This document shows positions 7,276 to 11,677 of a DNA stretch of 11,677 nt, piece after piece; positions within the stretch are counted from its first letter, which is position 1, and the number at the start of each line of letters is the position of its first letter. The position numbers and the translations under genes are program-made. The stretch covers positions 1-11,677 of the forward strand of contig CABGHH010000035.1 of the NCBI GenBank assembly GCA_902158745.1, written 5' to 3'. The notes under the pieces are model-generated. The model searched no databases, was not told where the DNA came from, and saw only the letters and a list, made by a program, of their open reading frames with translations. The DNA is from Candidatus Methanolliviera sp. GoM_asphalt (GTDB lineage Archaea; Halobacteriota; Methanoliparia; Methanoliparales; Methanoliparaceae).

Positions 7276-7280
7276 ATTTT

Positions 7281-7832
7281 TTACCCCCAAATTTCCAAGC
7301 TCCTTTTGGATAGTTCATTCCCCCGATATACCTCTATCCTTGAACCTTTGGGCTTTTCTAAACTGATAATTTCACCTGTGCGATCGATCTCGCAATCTGC
7401 ATACGTTACTTGCGTTCCAGTAGCAATATCCCAAGGGAAAGACCCATCAACAGAGGTGATCCTCGCTCTTCCTACTTCGTTTATTCTTACTTTCTCTCCT
7501 TGAAACTCAAATATCGCTCCTTCTTTCAGTTCCTCCGGATCTGGTGCATCTGCAGATTCGACTTCTTCAAGTAATTCAAGCGTTGTCCCCTCCTTTGACA
7601 GCCATCTGTATTCTTCTGTGTCCGGGAACTCTAAATAAAATTCTTCCCACTGCCCTCCACCCCAATCATATACTAACCTTCCAAGCACGGTAAAATCTAA
7701 TCCATCGATCGTCCCGATACTTCCTTCGCTCATCTCTCTTTTGATATCCACTCTTTCATCCTTTCTGTGATCTCTCTTCCTTTTATCCCTCTTTATCTCA
7801 AATATCCTTCTGCCTCGCTCAAACAATCCCAT
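7281..7832 (-). CDS. DUF4178 domain protein
   Basis: The 183-residue product begins with about 33 very basic residues and continues with a beta-rich DUF4178 domain. The domain is marked by GTIDGLDFTVLGRL (40-52), WEEFYLE (62-68), YRWLS (75-79), GSFPWDIATG (130-139) and a C-terminal RIEVYRG (165-171). DUF4178 has no established activity and is commonly encoded with PspA, DUF350 and polyamine-related genes in bacteria. This is the first gene of the minus-strand operon. Its stop lies 5 bases before the preferred pspA start. The ATG at 7832 follows a weak GGG Shine-Dalgarno. The basic N-terminus could contact acidic lipid or nucleic acid, or the acidic PspA tail; that is speculation. No membrane helix is present, so it should be cytoplasmic. 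Confidence 0.8.
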   Translation of the reverse strand: MGLFERGRRIFEIKRDKRKRDHRKDERVDIKREMSEGSIGTIDGLDFTVLGRLVYDWGGGQWEEFYLEFPDTEEYRWLSKEGTTLELLEEVESADAPDPEELKEGAIFEFQGEKVRINEVGRARITSVDGSFPWDIATGTQVTYADCEIDRTGEIISLEKPKGSRIEVYRGNELSKRSLEIWG

Positions 7833-7882
7833 ATTTAACCCAATCTATACATAATTTTTTTTCATTCTGTTAACTTAAATTT
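7833..7882 (-). promoter_or_regulatory. Probable promoter of the DUF4178-PspA-SpeD operon
   Basis: This A/T-rich 50-base stretch lies between the duplicated gap tail and the DUF4178 ATG. Read on the minus strand, AAATTTAAG at about 7882-7874 is a possible TATA element, 40 to 50 bases before the start. A second one, TTATGTATA at about 7855-7847, is probably too close. The call is weak and based on position. Confidence 0.35.
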
Positions 7883-7924
7883 TCATAGTATCCTAAGATT
7901 TTTATCCGTCTTATTCATTGATTC
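7883..7924 (-). repeat. Duplicated 3' end of gap (distal copy)
   Basis: These 42 bases match 8206-8247, the last bases of gap including its stop codon, with 4 mismatches. The last 22 bases (7903-7924) are identical. Read on the minus strand in the gap frame it gives ESMNKTDKNLRIL and then TGA. The real gap gene ends ESMNKTDRNLGIR. The spacing between copies is 323 bases. It is a gene-end remnant with no start, either an attachment-type direct repeat or the scar of a tandem duplication. Confidence 0.85.
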
Positions 7925-7925
7925 T

Positions 7926-7990
7926 AAAAATAAAAAAAACGGTTATGGAATGCCTATCTTCCTCTAACGCAAAATTAGGCACTATAACCG
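7926..7990 (-). terminator. Hairpin followed by T-tract (minus strand)
   Basis: CGGTTAT at 7940-7946 pairs with ATAACCG at 7984-7990, extended by two more pairs including a G-U. After a two-base bulge, TGCCTA (7951-7956) pairs with TAGGCA (7976-7981). The total is about 15 pairs around a 19-base loop. On the minus strand the stem is followed directly by T8, A, T5 (7939-7926). This is the layout of an intrinsic terminator for leftward transcription from the 31-codon ORF and/or gap. A stable RNA ending here is the main alternative. Confidence 0.7.
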
Positions 7991-8023
7991 ACAAACATCT
8001 CTTTAAACGCTTTAAAATATCTA

Positions 8024-8119
8024 TCATTTGCCACATCTGCACAGAGTTTTCATCGCACCAAGCATATGAAAGCACATGCTACAAACAGCATTGACAGCTG
8101 CAACCCATATTTCACCCAT
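8024..8119 (-). CDS. Candidate 31-residue cysteine-containing small protein
   Basis: The ATG at 8119 is preceded by GAGGGGTGA (8132-8124) with four bases of spacing, one of the strongest Shine-Dalgarno sequences in the window. The frame runs 31 codons to a TGA at 8024-8026. The product starts MGEIWVAAV and has cysteines at 13, 16, 27 and 29 (CSMC, then CRCGK at the C-terminus). That pattern could bind a metal ion. There is no signal peptide or membrane helix of full length. A TATA element lies about 75 bases upstream and a terminator hairpin about 35 bases downstream, so it looks like its own small transcription unit. I do not recognise the family. An ORF this short could be chance; the SD and flanking signals are the support. 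Confidence 0.45.
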   Translation of the reverse strand: MGEIWVAAVNAVCSMCFHMLGAMKTLCRCGK

Positions 8120-8203
8120 TTTTTCACCCCTCTTTTTTTTATCTTACTTATCACTTACAAGATTAAACACTATAATACGATTCTTTCCTCATATAAACTT
8201 TTT
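8120..8203 (-). promoter_or_regulatory. BRE/TATA promoter and leader of the 31-codon ORF
   Basis: On the minus strand, right after the gap stop codon, AAAAAG (8203-8198, BRE-like) is followed by TTTATAT (8197-8191, TATA box). Transcription would be expected to begin near 8170. That leaves a leader of about 50 bases ending in the A-rich run and GAGGGGTGA Shine-Dalgarno (8132-8124) before the ATG at 8119. No protein gene other than the small ORF lies before the hairpin. Confidence 0.55.
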
Positions 8204-8205
8204 GG

Positions 8206-8247
8206 TCATCTTATCCCAAGATTTCTATCCGTCTTATTCATTGATTC
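8206..8247 (-). repeat. 3' end of gap (proximal repeat copy)
   Basis: This is the authentic C-terminal end of the gap gene and its TGA stop. It matches 7883-7924 at 38 of 42 positions in direct orientation. The three amino-acid differences are R/K, G/R and R/L in the last six residues. Confidence 0.85.
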
Positions 8248-9210
8248 CTCTGCATCTTCCTCTCCCATCATCGACCTGATAGCATCGATATTCTCCGGAA
8301 CTACATCGCTCTCCTGGTGGATCGCCTGGTAATAATATAATGTATTCTCTTTTATACTTATCCCATCTTTCCAGATGGCTATCTCATACAGATCTCCCCT
8401 CTTTCTCCCAATGTCCCTCGCATATTCCATTATCTGTGCTGTGGATATTATTCTTTCTCTTCCGTCGAGCAAAATCACTCTCCTCGTATTCTCTAGCGTA
8501 TCTATCACTTTATCCACGCCTATATTGTCTCTCATCTCAACCATCAGACAGTGCAAGTGCATGATCGTCGTTGGAACCTTCACCGCCATCGTGGATATCT
8601 TTATGTGTGGGAGAACCGTCTGGAGATCCGGCCCATGATGGGATGGAATCTTTAAAACGGGCTCTATCGCATTTATCGGGCCTTTTTTTGAGTCTCCCGG
8701 GTCTGTTGCCCTTCGTATTATGGTGGCTTTAACTTCTTTTATCTTCGCAAGTTCATCGATCGCATTGAGCGTTCTGCACAATCCCGTCGTATTGCAGGAT
8801 ACGACCCGAACAAAATCTCTGTTCAACGCTTCTTCATAGTTGGACTGCGCGTTGAATGAGCATTTTGTAAGCTCATGTTCTTCTCCTCCCTCAAATATTG
8901 CCTTTACACCATATTTCTTATATAATGCCTTATTCTTCGCACCTATACCTGCTGGAGAAGAATCCACGATAATGTCCACTCTCTCCAATAGATCTTCGAT
9001 CCTTCCGCTAACTTCGATCCCACTCTTCTCGAATTTATCAAGGTAATCTGGAATAGCGATGTACAGACCGTATCTTTCGGCGGCCATCTTCGAGGCAAAA
9101 TCCGGTCTCGTCTTTGTGACGCCGACGATCTTCATATCCTCTTGAGCCGCAACGGCATCTGCAACTCTCTTTCCTATTGTCCCATATCCATTTATTCCCA
9201 CCTCTATCAT
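8206..9210 (-). CDS. gap: Archaeal type II glyceraldehyde-3-phosphate dehydrogenase, NAD(P)-dependent
   Basis: The enzyme oxidatively phosphorylates glyceraldehyde 3-phosphate to 1,3-bisphosphoglycerate, or runs the reverse step in gluconeogenesis, which is the likely direction in an autotrophic or methanogen-like archaeon. From the ATG at 9210 it has 334 residues, the archaeal type II length. Features are the nucleotide-binding loop GYGTIGKRV (8-16), the catalytic C139 in SCNTTGLCR and the catalytic H218 in TIMHLH. These match Cys140 and His219 of Methanothermus fervidus. A GTG at 9219 would add three residues. The ATG is preferred because GGTG lies six bases upstream and the family begins with a short strand into GYG. 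The last 42 bases are repeated 323 bases downstream. The acidic and Asn/Lys/Arg-containing tail after about 315 is slightly longer than the fold needs. Confidence 0.95.
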   Translation of the reverse strand: MIEVGINGYGTIGKRVADAVAAQEDMKIVGVTKTRPDFASKMAAERYGLYIAIPDYLDKFEKSGIEVSGRIEDLLERVDIIVDSSPAGIGAKNKALYKKYGVKAIFEGGEEHELTKCSFNAQSNYEEALNRDFVRVVSCNTTGLCRTLNAIDELAKIKEVKATIIRRATDPGDSKKGPINAIEPVLKIPSHHGPDLQTVLPHIKISTMAVKVPTTIMHLHCLMVEMRDNIGVDKVIDTLENTRRVILLDGRERIISTAQIMEYARDIGRKRGDLYEIAIWKDGISIKENTLYYYQAIHQESDVVPENIDAIRSMMGEEDAEESMNKTDRNLGIR

Positions 9211-9308
9211 TTTTAACACCGATCTTACCTCTATGAATTTGGTAAGTTCTTCTATCCAAGCATCACCGATTGCGATTTAAATCAATCTGATGAGCAACAT
9301 TATTAAGA
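9211..9308 (-). promoter_or_regulatory. gap upstream region with palindromic TATA-like element
   Basis: GATTTAAATC (9274-9283) is a perfect 10-base palindrome flanked by GATTG (9268-9272) and CAATC (9283-9287). It may serve as TATA box or operator, about 65 bases before the gap ATG. GGTG at 9220-9217 is the probable Shine-Dalgarno. No gene is seen in this 98-base stretch. Confidence 0.35.
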
Positions 9309-10088
9309 TCAATGCTTCCACCGCGGATCTCTCTTCTCCAAAACGGCGGTTACTCCTTCTACGGTATCTTCTGACGTACTTGCAAGTGTTATCAAATCTC
9401 TCGCGTACTCGAGGGCATGAATGTAATCCATATCGAAGATCGAGTAGAAGGCGGGTTTACCTATATGAAGTGCCGTCCAACTCTTCTCAGAAATTCTCTC
9501 TGCAAGCTCAAGAGCAGAGTCAATAAGTTTATCATCTGGAACCACTTTATTCACTAAACCGATCTTTTCTGCCTCTTTTGCATCGATGAGATCACCTGTG
9601 AAGAGCATCTCGACAGATTTCTTCATCCCTACCGATCGAGATAGAGGTACCATTGGGGTGATGCAGAAAATCCCTATATCGACGCCCGGCGTCTGAAATT
9701 TAGCATCTTCTGATGCTACAACCAGATCGCACGCCGCGGCCATTCCGCATCCTGCGGCGGTCGCGTATCCGTGAACGGCGGCAATTACGGGTTTTGTCAT
9801 TCTGGCGATATACTCCCAAATTTTAACAGATCCTCCAAAGAGTTCACGCCTTTCAATTGGGGACAATGACATAAGCTCTTTCAGATCGTGGCCGGTGCAG
9901 AAGGATCTTCCTGCACCTTTAAGAACGATTGCACCGATACTTTTGTCGTCTTCGAGTTCTTTATACACTTCCAACATCTCGTTTAAGAGATCACTGTTCA
10001 GTGCATTTAGAACGTTTGGGCGGTTCATCGTGACGATGCCAATCCGTTTCTCTTTTTCCAAGATCAGATTTTTGTATGCCATCCTCAT
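9309..10088 (-). CDS. Crotonase-family (enoyl-CoA hydratase/isomerase-like) protein, ECHDC3-like
   Basis: The 259-residue product (from the ATG at 10088) has the crotonase fold. Its acyl-CoA oxyanion-hole segments are GRSFCTGHDLKEL (60-72) and HGYATAAGCGMAAACDL (106-122). TPGVDIGIF (133-141), EMLFTGD (160-166) and the ending EKRDPRWKH match the ECHDC3-like subgroup. The two glutamates that activate water in true hydratases align with G115 (AAGCGMA) and G135 (TPGVD), so ordinary enoyl-CoA hydration is unlikely. An isomerase, thioesterase-like or other CoA-thioester reaction remains open. TTG (10091) and ATG (10082) are alternative starts. AAGG just before favours 10088, and a TATA box about 25 to 30 bases upstream means the transcript may be nearly leaderless. 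No other beta-oxidation gene is in the window, so the pathway is unclear. Confidence 0.85.
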   Translation of the reverse strand: MRMAYKNLILEKEKRIGIVTMNRPNVLNALNSDLLNEMLEVYKELEDDKSIGAIVLKGAGRSFCTGHDLKELMSLSPIERRELFGGSVKIWEYIARMTKPVIAAVHGYATAAGCGMAAACDLVVASEDAKFQTPGVDIGIFCITPMVPLSRSVGMKKSVEMLFTGDLIDAKEAEKIGLVNKVVPDDKLIDSALELAERISEKSWTALHIGKPAFYSIFDMDYIHALEYARDLITLASTSEDTVEGVTAVLEKRDPRWKH

Positions 10089-10214
10089 CAAACCTTAAAA
10101 GCTTTTAAAAAGTATTATATATGAAATTATATAAGCTCTAACTATATTTATAGCTATTTGATGATCTTTTGTAAAGCTCCTATGGAAAGAAGGGAATGTG
10201 ATCGTATTGTAAAT
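10089..10214 (-). promoter_or_regulatory. Promoter and 14-base palindrome upstream of the crotonase gene
   Basis: TTAAAAGCTTTTAA at 10095-10108 is a perfect palindrome. It sits between a TATA-like CATATATAATAC (about 10123-10112, minus strand) and the start codons, over the expected transcription start. That is a natural position for a repressor site. The rest of this 126-base gap is A/T-rich, with no further gene or convincing phoU terminator. Confidence 0.45.
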
Positions 10215-11222
10215 CTACGCTTCATTTGCGCTCATGTTGATACATATCTCCTCTATATCTTCTATGTATTCGACTACCCTAACCAAACTATCGACGATCG
10301 AGAGGAGGCAGGTCATCTCGATCGGGGCAAACTCTCCCTCAAGGATATCTTTTCTGACCGTTGTACTCGCCTCAACCACCTTTTCAGCATTCCTTATCGT
10401 TCGGTTAGCATCCTTCACACTTCTCTTTGAAAGCGTTTCTAAAGAGGACAAAAATATGGCTTTTACGGCTTCATGGATATCAAATATTTGTGGCACATCT
10501 ATTTTGTGATCTATTTGAACCGCGTTCTCTGCCATCTTTCTTATATGATCTCCAATCCTCTCCATGCTCTTTATGATGAGCCTGTACCCTAATATCTCTC
10601 TTGAATTCGTAATTCCTATCTTTTTTCCAATATCAGGATATTCTATTGCCGCTTTTAGCTGTCTGACAGCCAATAAGTAGAATCGATCGACCTCATTATC
10701 CCGCTGAATGACGTCCTCCGCAAGAAGCATGTTGCCATCAATCAACGCTGTCGTTACATCTTCGTGCATTGATTCTACAATATCACATATACTCTTTATG
10801 ACTTCCTTGAGTGGGAAGTCCTCATAATTTATAAAACTCCGCAGTACCAGTTCTCTTCCAGATTCTTCGACCACTTCAAGCCCCATCAGCCTCTTCCTGA
10901 TTGCATCTTTCATCCATCTTTTATCATCTCTACTGATCTCTTCTTTGAAGGATAATTCTATCACGTCATTCCCAACGAGATAATGCGCTATCAAAGATCT
11001 GTAAATCTCCTCGATTGTTTCTTCAGGGGATATCTCAATGACGGCTTTAGAAATCTCCTTTTCTTTCTTTCCTCCGATCAGGATTGTATCGTCTTCTTTA
11101 AGAACCATCCTTACTTCATCTCCCCTTGATATACCTATCTTCTTAACCCATTCCATTGGGAGAGATATAATATGTGTCGATCCACCCGTTACCTGAACCC
11201 TTCGCTTAACTTCTCTGATCAC
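10215..11222 (-). CDS. phoU: AbrB-PhoU fusion, archaeal phosphate uptake regulator
   Basis: The product couples a DNA-binding AbrB/SpoVT swapped-hairpin domain (about 5-50, RRVQVTGGSTHIISLP then GISRGDEVR) to two PhoU three-helix repeats (about 125-335). PhoU signature motifs are visible as RDNEVD (about 174-179) and SMERIGDHIRKMAE (219-232), the latter a metal-binding helix. This fusion is common in archaea and links phosphate transporter state to transcription. The GTG at 11222 gives 335 residues and is preferred: AAGGTG lies seven bases upstream, and MIREVKRRVQV is the normal N-terminus. A longer reading starting at 11288 would overlap the TATA box at about 11275-11266. It is divergent from pstS, with an inverted repeat between them, so it may regulate both genes. 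That role is inference. Confidence 0.9.
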   Translation of the reverse strand: MIREVKRRVQVTGGSTHIISLPMEWVKKIGISRGDEVRMVLKEDDTILIGGKKEKEISKAVIEISPEETIEEIYRSLIAHYLVGNDVIELSFKEEISRDDKRWMKDAIRKRLMGLEVVEESGRELVLRSFINYEDFPLKEVIKSICDIVESMHEDVTTALIDGNMLLAEDVIQRDNEVDRFYLLAVRQLKAAIEYPDIGKKIGITNSREILGYRLIIKSMERIGDHIRKMAENAVQIDHKIDVPQIFDIHEAVKAIFLSSLETLSKRSVKDANRTIRNAEKVVEASTTVRKDILEGEFAPIEMTCLLSIVDSLVRVVEYIEDIEEICINMSANEA

Positions 11223-11368
11223 TTCAATACACCTTTTTTTTTTATCTCTTCTTATATCATTACTGCTATATATACATATCGCTATCAATATAATCTATTT
11301 GGAAAAGATTATATTATGTGAAAAAATAGAGAACCAACCACAAATGTGGTGACCCTGGAGGTACATAT
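11223..11368. promoter_or_regulatory. Divergent phoU-pstS promoter region with inverted repeats
   Basis: AATATAATCT (11287-11296) and AGATTATATT (11306-11315) form a perfect 10-base inverted repeat with a 9-base spacer. The right arm contains the likely pstS TATA box, preceded by a BRE-like GGAAAAG. The left arm is a TATA-like element facing phoU, which also has TATATATAG at about 11274-11266. A second near-palindrome, ACCACAAATGTGGT (11337-11350), sits over the expected pstS transcription start. The Shine-Dalgarno sites are AAGGTG (11235-11230) for phoU and GGAGGT (11357-11362) for pstS. Confidence 0.6.
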
Positions 11369-11677
11369 TTGAATAAGAAGCTAAAGATGTTGTTATTGGT
11401 AATGGCAATTTTGGTTCTGATAATAGTCTCGATCGTACTCGTAGTCAGTTATCTCGGTAGAAGCGGTGAGATAACGATAGCGGGTTCAACGACGATCCAT
11501 CCGATCGTGGAGAGGATGGCAGACGAATATATGGCGGAACATCCAGATGTCAAAATCTATGTAATGGGAGGAAGTTCAGGATATGGAATAGAGGCAGTGT
11601 TGAGTGGCAAAATAGACATAGGATGCGTATCGAGGGAACTCACCGATCAGGAGAGAGCAGAATACTGTCACTTTCGC
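11369..11677 (+). CDS. pstS: Phosphate ABC transporter substrate-binding protein PstS-like (3' end missing)
   Basis: The first 103 codons are visible, running off the window end. The start is TTG at 11369, with GGAGGT six bases upstream. The product has a basic start (NKKLK) and a hydrophobic helix at about 8-28 that serves as signal peptide or membrane anchor. The mature PstS-type binding domain then opens with ITIAGSTTIHPIVERMADEY (35-54). VMGGSSGYGIEAVLSGKIDIG (65-85) and SRELT (88-92) follow, forming the phosphate-binding loops. No Cys lipobox is seen at the end of the helix, so it may stay attached by an uncleaved helix. It captures phosphate outside the membrane for a PstCAB importer, whose genes would be expected to the right. 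Divergence from the AbrB-PhoU gene supports the assignment. Confidence 0.88.
   Translation, partial: MNKKLKMLLLVMAILVLIIVSIVLVVSYLGRSGEITIAGSTTIHPIVERMADEYMAEHPDVKIYVMGGSSGYGIEAVLSGKIDIGCVSRELTDQERAEYCHFR

Larger units (their letters stand above)
7925..8205. other. 281-base segment between the two gap-tail repeats
   Basis: The gap between the DUF4178 and gap genes is 373 bases (7833-8205). This inner part holds, in leftward order, a BRE/TATA-like promoter, a Shine-Dalgarno, a 31-codon ORF, and a hairpin with a T-tract. It is bounded by direct repeats of the gap 3' end. No integrase, transposase, tRNA or terminal inverted repeats are visible. Confidence 0.6.

Noticed and set aside
7926..7990. 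Riboswitch controlling the DUF4178-PspA operon
   Set aside because: The structure is a single simple hairpin with a T-tract and no conserved aptamer that I recognise.
8081..8108. Nine-codon frame starting at 8108 with four cysteines
   Set aside because: Too short to judge and it overlaps the 31-codon ORF, which has the better Shine-Dalgarno.
7925..8205. Insertion sequence or MITE
   Set aside because: There are no terminal inverted repeats at the segment edges, and 42-base direct repeats are too long for a normal target-site duplication. The internal inverted repeat fits a terminator better.
8066..8638. Plus-strand open frames across the gap 3' end and intergenic segment
   Set aside because: Ser/Leu/Ile-rich readings antisense to gap and to the small ORF; no ribosome binding site and no family signature.
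9038..9259. Minus-strand 73-codon frame overlapping the gap start
   Set aside because: Another frame of the gap coding strand; gap itself is unambiguous there.
11223..11288. Extended phoU start giving 357 residues
   Set aside because: The extra residues cover a TATA-like element and a poly-A run, have no family match, and the GTG at 11222 has a well-placed AAGGTG.
1..11677. CRISPR array, tRNA, rRNA or prophage genes
   Set aside because: No regularly spaced repeats, cloverleaf-like sequence, rRNA stretch or phage protein was recognised on either strand.

Overview
The window looks like chromosomal DNA of an anaerobic archaeon, most likely a euryarchaeote of the methanogen, methane-oxidiser or Archaeoglobus type. 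Three things suggest this: archaeal BRE/TATA-style promoters, an archaeal type II glyceraldehyde-3-phosphate dehydrogenase, and an AbrB-PhoU fusion regulator. The species cannot be read from the sequence. No rRNA, tRNA, CRISPR array or transposase is visible.

Left block, bases 1-4379, plus strand: an oxygen and iron defence cluster. It holds the end of a ferritin gene, a flavin reductase-rubredoxin fusion (high-molecular-weight rubredoxin), its usual partner the flavodiiron protein FprA, a rubrerythrin-like diiron protein and a clade 3 haem catalase. Together they can store iron, reduce O2 to water and remove H2O2. The catalase appears to start upstream of its first standard start codon, possibly at AUA.

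Middle block, bases 7832-4454, minus strand: six tightly packed or overlapping genes encoding DUF4178, PspA/IM30, a 114-residue protein I do not recognise, an S-adenosylmethionine decarboxylase (SpeD) homologue, a four-helix DUF350 membrane protein and a membrane-anchored protein with a Gly-rich tail (DUF4247-like). It resembles the bacterial PspA-DUF4178-DUF350-polyamine gene neighbourhoods and is the best candidate for a poorly described system, probably one acting on the membrane. Its SpeD keeps the pyruvoyl Ser and catalytic Cys but has Asp and Thr at two processing positions.

Bases 7833-8247 are unusual. The last 42 bases of the gap gene are duplicated 323 bases downstream. Between the copies lie a BRE/TATA-like promoter, a strong Shine-Dalgarno, a 31-codon ORF with four cysteines, and a hairpin with a T-tract. 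This looks like a small self-contained cassette placed at the 3' end of gap.

Right block, bases 8206-11677: gap, a crotonase-family protein lacking both usual catalytic glutamates, and an AbrB-PhoU regulator (all minus strand), then a divergent phosphate-binding protein gene (pstS-like) cut by the window end. The phoU-pstS gap carries a perfect 10-base inverted repeat over the promoter. Several start codons were reassigned from Shine-Dalgarno position and family N-termini; these are noted per gene.
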